A stretch of DNA of 64,000 bases from Streptomyces sp. YIM 121038 (GTDB lineage: Bacteria; Actinomycetota; Actinomycetes; Streptomycetales; Streptomycetaceae): NCBI RefSeq assembly GCF_006088715.1, contig NZ_CP030771.1:3782001-3846000 (forward strand), in the 5' to 3' direction. Below are positions 16,057 through 25,017 of this stretch, one piece after another. Numbering within the stretch: the stretch's first letter is position 1; each line of letters opens with the position of its first letter. A program made the position numbers and the translations under genes. The notes below the pieces were generated by a model. The model saw nothing but the letters and a program-made list of their open reading frames with translations. It had not been told where the DNA came from and searched no databases.

Positions 16057-16596
16057 TCAGTCGGAGCGGCGCCGGCGGACGCTGCGCAGGGCCACGGCTA
16101 CGGCGGCGGCTCCCGCGAGCACCAGGCCGACGACGGCGTGCCGCGTGCCGGGCCCGGCCTCCTCGGCGACCGCGGCCACGGGCTGAAGGTCGGCGGTGCC
16201 GCCGCCACCGGCCCGCACGGGCGCCTGCGGGGTGGCCTGGGCGCCGCCGACCCGGACGGTGCCGACGCCTTGGTGCGGGTGCCCGTCGCAGGTCACGGTG
16301 ATCTCGTAGGTGCCCGAGATCCCGGCCCTGATCCGGGCGGAGCCGGTGAGGGGCTTCCCGTCGCTCCCGGTCAGCGCGGCGTCCTTCGCGAACGCCCCGG
16401 ACCCGGCGGCGCCGGTCGTCCCCCGGCACCCCGAGACCCGCACCTCGACCTGCCCGCCCGGCTCCGCGCCCGCGGGGGTGATCTGGGCCCTGACCTGGTC
16501 CTGCGCGTGCGCGGCTGCCGGTGACGGCACCGCCGCCAGGGCGCCCGCGAGGACGAGCCCTCCCGCGCCACGCACGGCGAGCGAACATATACGCAT
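16057..16596 (-). CDS. Secreted protein with C-terminal membrane anchor
   Basis: A 179-residue protein with a Sec signal (cleavage near AAAHA), an extracytoplasmic immunoglobulin-like beta domain with two Cys (VSGCRG and VTCDG, likely a disulphide), and a C-terminal helix followed by RSVRRRR. No LPxTG-like motif is evident before the helix. AGGAGG lies before the ATG. It is directly upstream of the class F sortase gene, with 2 bases between. I do not recognise a named family. Confidence 0.78.
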   Translation of the reverse strand: MRICSLAVRGAGGLVLAGALAAVPSPAAAHAQDQVRAQITPAGAEPGGQVEVRVSGCRGTTGAAGSGAFAKDAALTGSDGKPLTGSARIRAGISGTYEITVTCDGHPHQGVGTVRVGGAQATPQAPVRAGGGGTADLQPVAAVAEEAGPGTRHAVVGLVLAGAAAVAVALRSVRRRRSD

Positions 16597-16683
16597 CGTG
16601 AACCTCCTGTACCAGCAGACTCACGCGCGCGGCGCCCTACCGCATCCTCAGCACACCCGTCCGTGCCCCGGCGCCGCCGGGCC

Positions 16684-17463
16684 TCAGATCCGGTCCACGA
16701 GATCGGCGATGGAGTCCACGACCTTGGAGGGCCGGAACGGGTACTGGTCGATGTCGGCCCGGGAGGTGAGCCCGGTGAGCACCAGGAAGGTCTCCATCCC
16801 CGCCTCCAGGCCCGCGAGGACGTCCGTGTCCATGCGGTCGCCGATCATGGCGCTCGTCTCCGAGTGCGCCCCGATGGCGTTCAGACCCGTCCGCATCATC
16901 AGGGGGTTCGGCTTCCCCGCGAAGTACGGCTTCTTGCCGGTCGCCTTGGTGATCAGCGCGGCCACGGCGCCGGTGGCGGGCAGCGGGCCCTCCGTGGAGG
17001 GGCCGGTCTCGTCCGGGTTGGTGCAGATGAAGCGCGCGCCGTCGTTGATGAGCCGCACGGCCTTGGTCATGGCCTCGAAGGAGTAGGTGCGGGTCTCGCC
17101 GAGGACCACGTAGTCCGGGTCGTGGTCGGTCAGGACGTAGCCGATGTCGTGCAGGGCGGTCGTCAGGCCCGCCTCGCCGATCACGTAGGCCGTGCCGCCG
17201 GGCCGCTGGTCGTCGAGGAACTTCGCCGTGGCGAGGGCCGAGGTCCAGATGTTCTCGACGGGCACCTCCAGGCCCATGCGGGTCAGCCGGGCCTGGAGGT
17301 CGCGGGCGGTGTAGATGGAGTTGTTGGTGAGCACGAGGAACGGCTTGCCGGACTCGCGGAGCTTCTTGATGAAGGAGTCGGCGCCGGGGATCGGCACGCC
17401 CTCGTGGATGAGTACCCCGTCCATGTCGGTGAGCCACGATTCGATGGGCTTGCGCTCTGCCAT
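16684..17463 (-). CDS. HAD-IIA family sugar-phosphatase (NagD-like)
   Basis: A 259-residue cytosolic phosphatase. The nucleophile motif is TDMDGVL, motif II is LTNNS, then KPNPLMM and the acidic motif IGDRMDTDVLAGLEAGM. The C2-type cap lies between motifs II and III. The ATG at 17463 has AGGAG. NagD-type enzymes remove phosphate from nucleoside or sugar phosphates; the substrate here is not known. It lies directly downstream of the phosphodiesterase gene on the same strand (83-base gap), possibly read through. Confidence 0.9.
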   Translation of the reverse strand: MAERKPIESWLTDMDGVLIHEGVPIPGADSFIKKLRESGKPFLVLTNNSIYTARDLQARLTRMGLEVPVENIWTSALATAKFLDDQRPGGTAYVIGEAGLTTALHDIGYVLTDHDPDYVVLGETRTYSFEAMTKAVRLINDGARFICTNPDETGPSTEGPLPATGAVAALITKATGKKPYFAGKPNPLMMRTGLNAIGAHSETSAMIGDRMDTDVLAGLEAGMETFLVLTGLTSRADIDQYPFRPSKVVDSIADLVDRI

Positions 17464-17546
17464 GGGGTGCACTCCTGCGGGTCTGCGTGAAACCAAGGTG
17501 GCGGGTGGGGCGTCGGAACCACGCTGTGCCGACGCCCCCAGCCTAA

Positions 17547-19043
17547 TCACGAGGGCTTGATCCCGACTCCGTCGATCACCCAGTACCAGTTGTTGCCGCC
17601 GGTGTAGCGGAAGCGGACCTGTGCCGTCCGGGCTCCGGCCGGGACCTGGAGCCGGACGGTCTCGACGGTGGACGGGGTGTCGGCTGCGTACGTCTTCACG
17701 AGGGCGGGGGCGCCGCCGTCGTAGGAGACGAGCACCTGGCCCTGCTGCGGGGCCTCATGGCGGTAGTACGTCGTGTACGTGAGGGTCGCCGGGGCGCCGC
17801 CGGTGACCTCGTACGCGGGGCTGATCAGGGTGGAGTCGAAGGTGCCGGTGACGGGCTTGTCGGACCACTCGTCGCCGTCGGCGACGGCGAACACGTTCCG
17901 GGCCCTGAGGTTGAGTTCGCGCTGCTGGTCGCGCTCGGTCCGCGTCCAGAACTCGTCCGTGGTGAAGGCCCAGCCGCGCCATTCGGTGACGCCACCGCCG
18001 CCCATCCTCGTGTTGTCGACGCTCCAGCCGTCGGGCGGGGTGTGGGTGAAGCCGAGGACGCCGGAGCCGATGCCGGTCTCGTCCACGGACGGCTTCAGCC
18101 GGTCGCGCAGCGCGTCGAAGGCGTCGGGGCGCGGCTGCTGCACCGGGCGGCCGTCGAGGCCCCAGGCGGGGTCGACGGGGACGCCGAGGTGGGCGAGGGC
18201 GCTGACGGCGACGTCGGGCATGCGCACGTCGTGCCGTACGGAACCGGCGGTGAGCCCGTCCCCGACGGCGATGAGGAAGGTCTGCCGCTCGGCCCTGCTG
18301 GAGCCGCCGTGGCCGCCCGCGTCGGTGTGGCCGTGGTCGGCGGTGACCAGGACCAGCCAGTCCTCGTCCCCGTGCGCCGGGCGGGCGGCCACGGCGTCGA
18401 GGATGCGGCCGACCTGGGCGTCGGCGCCCTGGATGGCGTCGAGGTAGGCGCGGCTGGCGGCGCCGCTGCCGTGCCCGGCGTGGTCGATGTTGTCGAGCTG
18501 GACGAAGACGGCGTCGGGGTCCTTGTCCGTGAGGGCGGCGACGGCGCGCTTCGTGGTGCCCTCGTCGTACTCGGCGGACGGCGTCGCGACGCGCGTGTCG
18601 ACCTTCGGCGAGAAGATCGTTTCGGTGAGGGGCGCCCAGGAGGACACGGCGTAGGTGCGCAGGGCGGGCTTCGCGGCCTCGGCGCGCGTCATGAAGTCGG
18701 GGTAGCGGGCGAGGTCGTGGCCGGCGAAGTCGTTGCCCACGACCTTGTGCTTGTCGGGCCAGACGCCGGTGAGCAGCGTGGCCCAGCCGGGTCCCGACAT
18801 GGTGGGGGCGAGCGGGTTGGCGTAGATGCTGCTCGGGGCGGTGACGCCGCGGGCCATCAGGGACTTCAGGCGGGGGGCGTCGGCGTCCTTGATGCGGCTG
18901 AGGAGCGTGCCGTCGAGGCCGATGACCAGGACCTTGGGCGTGCGGGCGGCGGCCGCGCGGGCGAGGCCCGACAGGGGGCCCGCGGCGGCGGCGAGGGCGG
19001 CGGCGGAGACGAGGAGCGAGCGGCGGCGGATGCCGTGGGACAC
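17547..19043 (-). CDS. Exported type I phosphodiesterase / alkaline phosphatase superfamily protein
   Basis: A 498-residue enzyme with an N-terminal twin-Arg signal (IRRRSLLVSAAALAAAAGPL). Metal and nucleophile residues are visible: VIGLDGT, SGPGWATLLTG (Thr nucleophile region), DNIDHAGHGSG and TADHGHTDAGGHGG. A beta-rich C-terminal domain (about 330-498) follows. I chose GTG at 19043 because GGAGG precedes it. It follows the aminophosphonate-type ABC genes, so it may release phosphate or cleave a phosphonate or phosphodiester outside the cell; this role is inferred from context. Confidence 0.85.
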   Translation of the reverse strand: MSHGIRRRSLLVSAAALAAAAGPLSGLARAAAARTPKVLVIGLDGTLLSRIKDADAPRLKSLMARGVTAPSSIYANPLAPTMSGPGWATLLTGVWPDKHKVVGNDFAGHDLARYPDFMTRAEAAKPALRTYAVSSWAPLTETIFSPKVDTRVATPSAEYDEGTTKRAVAALTDKDPDAVFVQLDNIDHAGHGSGAASRAYLDAIQGADAQVGRILDAVAARPAHGDEDWLVLVTADHGHTDAGGHGGSSRAERQTFLIAVGDGLTAGSVRHDVRMPDVAVSALAHLGVPVDPAWGLDGRPVQQPRPDAFDALRDRLKPSVDETGIGSGVLGFTHTPPDGWSVDNTRMGGGGVTEWRGWAFTTDEFWTRTERDQQRELNLRARNVFAVADGDEWSDKPVTGTFDSTLISPAYEVTGGAPATLTYTTYYRHEAPQQGQVLVSYDGGAPALVKTYAADTPSTVETVRLQVPAGARTAQVRFRYTGGNNWYWVIDGVGIKPS

Positions 19044-19077
19044 GATTCCTCCAGGGGAGCGGGAAGGGCAGGACACG

Positions 19078-19107
19078 CCAACGCCCCTGGTGGCACAGGG
19101 GCGTTGG
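19078..19107 (-). terminator. Hairpin between the binding-protein gene and the phosphodiesterase gene
   Basis: An 11-base stem (19078-19088 and 19097-19107) with an 8-base loop. It may partly separate transcription of the phosphodiesterase from the ABC operon. Confidence 0.65.
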
Positions 19108-19131
19108 TGGAAGGAGAGGGAGGTGGTGGGG

Positions 19132-20202
19132 TCAGCTGCCGGTGGCGGACTTCCAGTCCTCGACGTACGACGTGAGGTTCTCGGAGATGTCTGCCCAGTC
19201 CGGCTCGAAGACCTCCACGCCGTTCAGGAGTTTCTCCAGGGCGATGGCGTTGGCGTCGGTGGCCTTGACGTCCTTGCGGGCCGCGAAGCCGCCGCCGATC
19301 TCGCTGACCTGCCGCTGGGCGGTGCGGCTGAGGAGGTAGTCGAGGAACTTCTTGGCGTTGGCGCTGTGCGGGGCCTTGGTGACGAGGCCCGCGGCGTACG
19401 GGAGCGCGAAGGTGGTGGGCTTCGCGCCCCCCTTGGCGGGGAACCAGATGCCGAGGTTGGGCATGTCCTTGGACTGGGCGTAGTTCATCTGGACGTCGCC
19501 GTTGGCGACGAGCAGTTCGCCCTTGTCGACCTTGGGCGCGAGCTTGCCGGTGGAGGCGGACGGGCCGACGTTGTTGGACTGGAGCTTGCCCAGGTACTTC
19601 ATGGCGGCCTCCTTGCCGCCGAAGTCGTGCATGGCCTTGATGAGCACGGCGGTGCCGTCGCCCGCGACGCCCGGCGTGGAGTACTGGATCTTGTTCTTGT
19701 ACGCGCCGTCGGTCAGCTCGTCCCAGGTCCTGGGCGTCTTGGAGCCCTTCAGCTCCTTCTTGTTGTAGATGAAGCCGAAGTAGTTGTTCACGACGGTGGT
19801 CCACTTGCCGTCGGACGCCTTGTTCGCGCCGTCGACCTGCTCGGCGCCCTCGGGGGAGTACGCCTGCAACAGGCCCTTGGCGTCGGCCTGCTGGATGAAC
19901 GGGGGCAGGGTGACGAGGACGTCGGCCTGGGTGTTGGACTTCTCGCGGACGGCGCGCTGCACCATCTCGCCGGAGCCGCCCTCGACGTACTTGACCTCGA
20001 TGCCGGTCTTCTTCTCGAAGTCCTTGAAGACCTGGTCGTACCAGCCGTCGCCGTTCTCGCCCTTGAGGCCGTCGGCGCTGTAGACGGTGACGACCTTGGC
20101 GTCGGACGCGGCGGAGTCGCCGCCGCAGGCGGTGAGGGTGGTGGCCAGCAGGGCACAGCCGCCGAGGGCGGCGAGCGCGCGGACGGGGGTGACGGTACGC
20201 AT
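19132..20202 (-). CDS. ABC transporter substrate-binding lipoprotein (2-aminoethylphosphonate type)
   Basis: A 356-residue lipoprotein with lipobox LTAC near residue 26. It resembles the iron/2-aminoethylphosphonate-type binding proteins: VVTVYSADGLKGE, LPPFIQQADAKGLL and LPYAAGLV. The start at 20202 has AAGGAG at slightly long spacing. It is the fifth gene of a leftward operon: oxidoreductase, hydrolase, ATPase, two permeases, binding protein. Substrate specificity is inferred from these partners. Confidence 0.85.
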   Translation of the reverse strand: MRTVTPVRALAALGGCALLATTLTACGGDSAASDAKVVTVYSADGLKGENGDGWYDQVFKDFEKKTGIEVKYVEGGSGEMVQRAVREKSNTQADVLVTLPPFIQQADAKGLLQAYSPEGAEQVDGANKASDGKWTTVVNNYFGFIYNKKELKGSKTPRTWDELTDGAYKNKIQYSTPGVAGDGTAVLIKAMHDFGGKEAAMKYLGKLQSNNVGPSASTGKLAPKVDKGELLVANGDVQMNYAQSKDMPNLGIWFPAKGGAKPTTFALPYAAGLVTKAPHSANAKKFLDYLLSRTAQRQVSEIGGGFAARKDVKATDANAIALEKLLNGVEVFEPDWADISENLTSYVEDWKSATGS

Positions 20203-20252
20203 GACGTGTCGTGCTCCTTGGAGAGGCGTGCGCGGGTGAGGGGTAGGGCGGG

Positions 20253-21050
20253 TCAGCGGTAGGAGGCGCGGGTGCGGATGCGGGACACCGCGAAGAGGAC
20301 GATCAGGGTGGCACCCATGAGGACCACGGCGAGGGCCGCCCCGGTGAAGGCGGCGCCCCGGTCGGTGGCCGCGTAGATCCGTACGGGCAGGGGCGTCCAG
20401 TCCGGCGGGTAGAGCATCATCGTGGCGCTGAGCTCGCCCATGGACAGGGCGAAGCACAGGCCCGCGGCGGCCGTCAGGGACGGCAGGAGCAGCGGCAGCT
20501 TGACCCGCCACAGGACGTACGCGGGCCGGGCGCCCAGGGACGCCGCGGCCTGCTCGTACACCGGGTCGAGGCGCACGAGGGCGGCCGAGACCGACTGGTA
20601 GGCGAACGCCGTGACGAGGATCGCGTGCGCGAGGACGACGATCGTGGACGTGCCGTTGAGGATCACCGGCGGCTTGCTGAAGGCGACGAGCACGGCGAGC
20701 CCGACGACGACGGACGGCACGGCGACGGGCAGCATGAACAGCGCGTCGACGGCCCGCTTGCCGGGCTTGCGCAGCCGGGCCGCCGCGAGGGCCGCCCAGG
20801 TGCCCGCGGCGAGCGCGGCGGTGCTCGCGCCGAGCGCGGTGAGCAGACTGGTGGTGAGGGCCTCCAGGGACTCGCCCCGGGTCGCCGCCGTGTAGTGCTC
20901 GGTGGTGAACGCGGACGGGAACGCCCCCGACCAGTGGCCCGCGAACGAGGCCATGACGATGACGGCGAGCGGCAGCGCGAACACCGGCAGGAAGAGGACG
21001 GCGAACACCGCCCACATCGTCCACTTGCCCTTGCGGCTATGCACCAGCAC
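20253..21050 (-). CDS. ABC transporter permease (PhnV-like)
   Basis: A 265-residue binding-protein-dependent permease with six helices and the EAA loop (EQAAASLGARPAYVLWRVKLPLL). The GTG start lies inside the end of the preceding permease gene (14-base overlap). Confidence 0.9.
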   Translation of the reverse strand: MLVHSRKGKWTMWAVFAVLFLPVFALPLAVIVMASFAGHWSGAFPSAFTTEHYTAATRGESLEALTTSLLTALGASTAALAAGTWAALAAARLRKPGKRAVDALFMLPVAVPSVVVGLAVLVAFSKPPVILNGTSTIVVLAHAILVTAFAYQSVSAALVRLDPVYEQAAASLGARPAYVLWRVKLPLLLPSLTAAAGLCFALSMGELSATMMLYPPDWTPLPVRIYAATDRGAAFTGAALAVVLMGATLIVLFAVSRIRTRASYR

Positions 21051-21996
21051 GACGGCTCACCACCCGGTACAGGCCGTAGAGGCCCACGGAGATCGCGATG
21101 TTGACGACGGCGACGACGCAGGCCGCCGGGTAGTCGGATTCGAGCATCGCCTTGCCGTAGACGAGCGTCGGCAGGGTCGTGACGCCCTTGGCCCCGGTGA
21201 ACAGGACGATCCCGAACTCGTTCAGGCACATCACCAGGACGAGGCTGCCGCCCGCCGCGAGCGCGGGCAGCGCCTCCGGCAGGATCACCTTCCGCACGAT
21301 CCGCGCGGGCCGTGCGCCGAGGCTGGAGGCCACCTCCAGCTGCGCGGTGTCGAGCTGCGAGAAGGCGGCGAGCAGCGGCCGCATCACGAACGGCGTGAAG
21401 TACGTGATCTCGGCGAGCAGCACGCCCCACGGCGTGGTCAGGAACTGGAAGGGCCCGTCGCCGCCGCTCCCGGTCGCGTCCGTCCACAGCCCGTTGGCCA
21501 TGCCCTTGGTGCCGTAGATGAAGAGGAGCGCGAGGGTGATGAGGAAGGACGGGAAGGACAGGAAGACGTCGATGAACTTGGCGACGGCCTTCCCGCCGGG
21601 GAACGGCACGAAGGCGATGACGAGCGCGAGCACGAACCCGAGCACCAGACATCCGACGGTCGCCCCCACGGCCAGCCACACGGTGGTCCCGAGCGCGTCC
21701 CGGAAGGACTCCGAGGCGAACACATCGGCATACGGCTGGAGGGACGTACCCCCACTGTCCGGCCGCACGGACTGCTGCACGACGAGGCCGAGCGGATAGA
21801 GGAAGACGGCCCCGAGCAGGGCGATGGGGGGCAACACCCAGACGAACGAGGGCACTCGGCGTACCCGCTGTGGGCAATCGTTCCGCGGGGCGAGTGGGGC
21901 ATCCCCTGCTCGAGCGGAGCCGAGAGCTTGGGGAGGGGTGGGCACAGCCTTAGGTGCCGCCCCGCCGTTCACGAGGCCCGAGCTGACGTCACCCAT
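21037..21996 (-). CDS. ABC transporter permease (PhnU-like) with repeat-derived N-terminus
   Basis: A 319-residue permease with six or more helices and the EAA loop (EVASSLGARPARIVRKVILPEA). The ATG at 21996 overlaps the ATPase gene end by 8 bases and has AGGGG. About residues 19-35 before the first helix are encoded by a copy of a dispersed repeat (21892-21940), so the N-terminal tail is an acquired extension. Confidence 0.9.
   Translation of the reverse strand: MGDVSSGLVNGGAAPKAVPTPPQALGSARAGDAPLAPRNDCPQRVRRVPSFVWVLPPIALLGAVFLYPLGLVVQQSVRPDSGGTSLQPYADVFASESFRDALGTTVWLAVGATVGCLVLGFVLALVIAFVPFPGGKAVAKFIDVFLSFPSFLITLALLFIYGTKGMANGLWTDATGSGGDGPFQFLTTPWGVLLAEITYFTPFVMRPLLAAFSQLDTAQLEVASSLGARPARIVRKVILPEALPALAAGGSLVLVMCLNEFGIVLFTGAKGVTTLPTLVYGKAMLESDYPAACVVAVVNIAISVGLYGLYRVVSRRAGA
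21892..21940. repeat. Dispersed repeat, family B (copy inside a coding sequence)
   Basis: GAGTGGGGCATCCCCTGCTC through GGGGAGGGGTG, with an internal imperfect hairpin (TCCCC...GGGGA). A second copy is at 32640-32690. This one lies in frame inside the permease gene. Confidence 0.85.
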
Positions 21997-23041
21997 CGCA
22001 AACCCCTGCGGCAAGCAGCACCGCGTCCTCGGGTGCGAAGTGCAGCGTGACCCGCTCCCCCAGCCCCGGGGGCACCCGCAGCTCGCGCACGTCGGCCTTC
22101 ACCGCGTGCCCGTCCACGTCGACGTACAGCCGGTGCGTGGACCCCCGCCACTGCACCTCCGTGACGCTGCCGGTCAGCGCGTTGGGCCCGGGCCCGAGGC
22201 CCAGCAGGTGCGGCCGCACGCACAGCGTGGCCGTGGCTCCGGCCGCGACGCCGTCCGTGGCGACCTTCACCTCGGCCGCGCCGAGGGACACCGCGCCCTC
22301 GCCCACCGACACCGGCAGGAGGTTCGCGTTGCCCACGAAGGAGGCCGTGAACTCCGTGCGCGGGCGCCGGTACAGCTCCTGCGGCGTGCCCACGTCCCGC
22401 AGCCGGGCCCGGTCCATGACGGCGATCCGGTCGGCGAGGGTGAGCGCCTCGACCTGGTCGTGGGTGACGTACAGGATGGAGACGTCCGGCAGCTCCCGGT
22501 GCAGCCGGGCGAGTTCGGCGAGCATGCCGGAGCGCAGCTGCGCGTCGAGCGCGGACAGCGGCTCGTCGAGGAGGAGCACCCCGGGCCGGATGGCGAGGGC
22601 CCGGGCGATGGCGACGCGCTGCTGCTGGCCGCCGGACAGCTCGCGCGGGTACCGCCGGGCGTACGCGGCCATCCCGACCATCTCCAGGGCCTCGGCGACG
22701 CGCGCCGGGATCTCCGCCTTGGGGGCCTTCTGCGCCCGGAGGCCGAACGCCACGTTCTCCTCGACCCGCAGGTGCGGGAAGAGCGCGTACTGCTGGACGA
22801 CCATGCCGATGCCGCGCCGGTGCGGCGGCAGGCCCGTCACGTCGCGGTCGCCGATGAACACCCGCCCGGCGGCCGGTGTCACGAACCCGGCGACGGCCCG
22901 GAGGGCGGTGGTCTTGCCGGACCCGGAGGGCCCGAGCAGCGCCATGACCTCGCCGGGCTCGACGGTCAGGTCGAGCGAGTCGAGGACGACGTTGCCGCCG
23001 TACGCGACCGACACCGAGTCGAACCGTATGCCGCTGCTCAT
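21989..23041 (-). CDS. ABC transporter ATP-binding protein (phosphonate/spermidine type)
   Basis: A 350-residue ATPase. Walker A is GPSGSGKTT, signature LSGGQQQRVAIARAL, Walker B LLLDEPLSALD, H-loop YVTHDQ. A C-terminal TOBE-like regulatory domain follows (about 250-350). Its ATG overlaps the stop of the hydrolase gene (ATGA), giving tight coupling. Confidence 0.94.
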   Translation of the reverse strand: MSSGIRFDSVSVAYGGNVVLDSLDLTVEPGEVMALLGPSGSGKTTALRAVAGFVTPAAGRVFIGDRDVTGLPPHRRGIGMVVQQYALFPHLRVEENVAFGLRAQKAPKAEIPARVAEALEMVGMAAYARRYPRELSGGQQQRVAIARALAIRPGVLLLDEPLSALDAQLRSGMLAELARLHRELPDVSILYVTHDQVEALTLADRIAVMDRARLRDVGTPQELYRRPRTEFTASFVGNANLLPVSVGEGAVSLGAAEVKVATDGVAAGATATLCVRPHLLGLGPGPNALTGSVTEVQWRGSTHRLYVDVDGHAVKADVRELRVPPGLGERVTLHFAPEDAVLLAAGVCDG

Positions 23042-23742
23042 GACCCGAAGTCCCGGATCAGGGCGGGCAGTTCCACGACCGAGGGCAGCACGTGCGTGGC
23101 CCCGGCGTCCCGCAGGGCCGCCTCGCCGTGGGCGCCGGTGCGGACGCCCGCGACGATCCCGGCCCCGGCGCGGGTGCCGCTGCGCATGTCGTACGCGGTG
23201 TCCCCGGCGACGGCCACCTCGCGCACCGAGTCGGCGGCGCCGGTGCGCAGGAACGCGGCGAGCACCATGTCCGGGTAGGGGCGCCCGCGCCCGCCCGCGT
23301 CGGCGGGGCACAGGGTGAGCTCCACCAGGTCCCGCCAGCCGAGGGCACCGAGGATCGCGTCCTGGGTGACACGGGCGAAGCCCGTGGTGAGGACCACGGT
23401 GAGACCGTCGGCCCTGAGCTCCTCGATGGCTTCGCGGGCCCCGTCGACGGGCGCGACGAGACCGCCGTCGACCAGCTCCCCGTACGCCTTCTCGAAGGCC
23501 GTGTTGGCCCGCTGGGCCAGGTCCTCGGCGCCGAACAGGTGCCGGAAGACGGAGATCTTGGACTCGCCCATGGTGGCGCGGACGTAGTCGAGCTTCGCCG
23601 CGTGGTCGGCGGAGCCGGGCTCGACGCCCAGCTCCCCCGCGGCCGCCGCGAAGGCCCGCTCGACCAGGCCGCCGTCGGCGACGGTGGTCCCGGCCATGTC
23701 GAGTACGGCCAGCTTGATGTGCGTGGTCAATTCCCTCACCAT
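23038..23742 (-). CDS. PhnX-like phosphonatase-family hydrolase
   Basis: A 234-residue HAD-superfamily enzyme. The nucleophile segment is LAVLDMAGTTV, with LTTGFARV as motif II and VAVAGDTAYDMRSG as motif IV. The AGTT pattern and gene partners match the phosphonatase-like clade (TIGR03351) that occurs with the FAD oxidoreductase encoded upstream. It should cleave the C-P bond of a phosphonate aldehyde after amine oxidation. The start is uncertain: ATG at 23742 overlaps the upstream gene by 7 bases; a GTG 3 bases later in the same region is possible. Confidence 0.85.
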   Translation of the reverse strand: MVRELTTHIKLAVLDMAGTTVADGGLVERAFAAAAGELGVEPGSADHAAKLDYVRATMGESKISVFRHLFGAEDLAQRANTAFEKAYGELVDGGLVAPVDGAREAIEELRADGLTVVLTTGFARVTQDAILGALGWRDLVELTLCPADAGGRGRPYPDMVLAAFLRTGAADSVREVAVAGDTAYDMRSGTRAGAGIVAGVRTGAHGEAALRDAGATHVLPSVVELPALIRDFGS

Positions 23743-24857
23743 CCCAGTTCGTCGGCGGTCTGCTCGGCGATCGCGGGCGAGCAGGTCATGCCGCGCCCGC
23801 CGGGCCCGGTGACCAGCCACACCCCGTCGCCCACGCGCTCGCGGTGCACGACCCTGCTGGTGTCGACGCACTGCGCGTACACCCCCGCCCAGCGCCGCCG
23901 GACCTTGGGGAGGGGGCGCCCGAGGAAGCCCTCGACGACCTCGGTGAGGTGGTCGTAGGGGTCCTCGACGGTGTCGAAGGCGAAGGGGTGCTCGTACTCG
24001 TGGGTGTCGCCGATGGTCAGGCCGCCGTCGGCGCGCTGCACCATGAGGAGCTGCATCTTGTGCGCGGCGGCCGTCGGGGGCTGCTCCTGCCCCGCGTTGA
24101 GGGCGTCGAGCTCCGGGGAGCGGTACGCCGGGTAGTAGCGGAAGCTGTCGGCGTCGGCGACGGACGTGGTGAGCGGCTCGCCCAGCGGGTCGGTCTGCAT
24201 CATCTGCAGGCGCACCCGGCGCACCGGCAGGTCGGGGGCCAGCTCGCGGACGAGGCCGCCGAGCCAGGCGCCGGTGCACAGGACGACGGCGTCGCCGGTG
24301 TGCACGTCGCCGTGGTCGTCGCGCACGGCGGCGGGGCCGACCACGTCGCGGACCTCGCGGCCGGGCAGGAAGGTGTAGCGCGGGGACTTCAGGAGCTCCT
24401 CGCGCAGGCGCAGCTGCGCGGTGCGCGGCTCGACGGCGGCGTCCCGCTCGCACCACAGGGCGGCGGCGAAGTCGCCGCGCAGCGCCGGGTTGAGGGCGCG
24501 GGCCTCGTCGGGGGCGAACAGCTTGTAGCCGCGGGCGGCGGCGTCGGGGCGGGCGAGCGCGGCCTCGGCGACGGCGCGCTCCCGCTCGGTGCGCACCAGG
24601 GTCAGCGAGCCGTTGGCACGGAAGCCGATACCCGGGACGCGGGCGCCGATCCCCTCCCACAGCTCGCGGGCGCGCAGGGCCGTCTCCAGCTCCTCGCCGC
24701 CCGCGCGGCCGCTCACCCATATCTGCCCGAAGTTGCGCAGGGACGCCCCCCGGGCCTCGCTCTCGCGCTCGATCTGTACGACCTCGTGGCCGCGCTCCAC
24801 TGCGTGCCAGGCGTGCATGGTGCCGACCACGCCTGCTCCTACGACGATGACTCTCAC
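23736..24857 (-). CDS. FAD-dependent amine oxidase of the aminophosphonate (TIGR03364) type
   Basis: A 373-residue DAO-fold flavoprotein. The N-terminal Rossmann motif is VIVVGAGVVGTMHAWHA, with GASLRNFGQIW, VVLCTGAWLG and VTGPGGRGMT towards the C-terminus. I chose the GTG at 24857, which begins just before the Rossmann strand and has AAGGA upstream. The family is linked to phosphonatase-like genes and is expected to oxidise aminoethylphosphonates or their N-methyl or hydroxy forms to an aldehyde. Exact substrate unknown. Confidence 0.85.
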   Translation of the reverse strand: MRVIVVGAGVVGTMHAWHAVERGHEVVQIERESEARGASLRNFGQIWVSGRAGGEELETALRARELWEGIGARVPGIGFRANGSLTLVRTERERAVAEAALARPDAAARGYKLFAPDEARALNPALRGDFAAALWCERDAAVEPRTAQLRLREELLKSPRYTFLPGREVRDVVGPAAVRDDHGDVHTGDAVVLCTGAWLGGLVRELAPDLPVRRVRLQMMQTDPLGEPLTTSVADADSFRYYPAYRSPELDALNAGQEQPPTAAAHKMQLLMVQRADGGLTIGDTHEYEHPFAFDTVEDPYDHLTEVVEGFLGRPLPKVRRRWAGVYAQCVDTSRVVHRERVGDGVWLVTGPGGRGMTCSPAIAEQTADELGW

Positions 24858-24932
24858 GACGGCAACGTTCCTTTCGGCGGGTGGCCCGGCGAGGGCCGGG
24901 CGGCAACCAAAGGGTGAACTGCCGAGCAAGTT

Positions 24933-24943
24933 TGGACTAGACC
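24933..24943 (-). promoter_or_regulatory. Putative GntR/HutC-type operator before the aminophosphonate operon
   Basis: TGGACTAGACC resembles the GTCTAGAC-core sites of HutC-subfamily GntR proteins. On the coding strand it overlaps a possible promoter (TTGATT, 16 bases, TCTAGT) about 80 bases before the oxidoreductase start. The adjacent GntR gene is the obvious candidate regulator; this is inference. Confidence 0.45.
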
Positions 24944-24960
24944 CGTTATCGTTCCGTAAT

Positions 24961-25007
24961 CAATCGGGCCCAACTACGGCCCGGAAAGGGATAGTTGGAC
25001 CCGATTG
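24961..25007 (-). terminator. Long inverted repeat after the GntR gene
   Basis: Arms 24961-24976 and 24992-25007 match at 15 of 16 positions around a 15-base spacer, 10 bases after the GntR stop. Probably a terminator; its GGNCCAACTA half sites could also bind the regulator. Confidence 0.6.
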
Positions 25008-25017
25008 CGTCGCGGGG

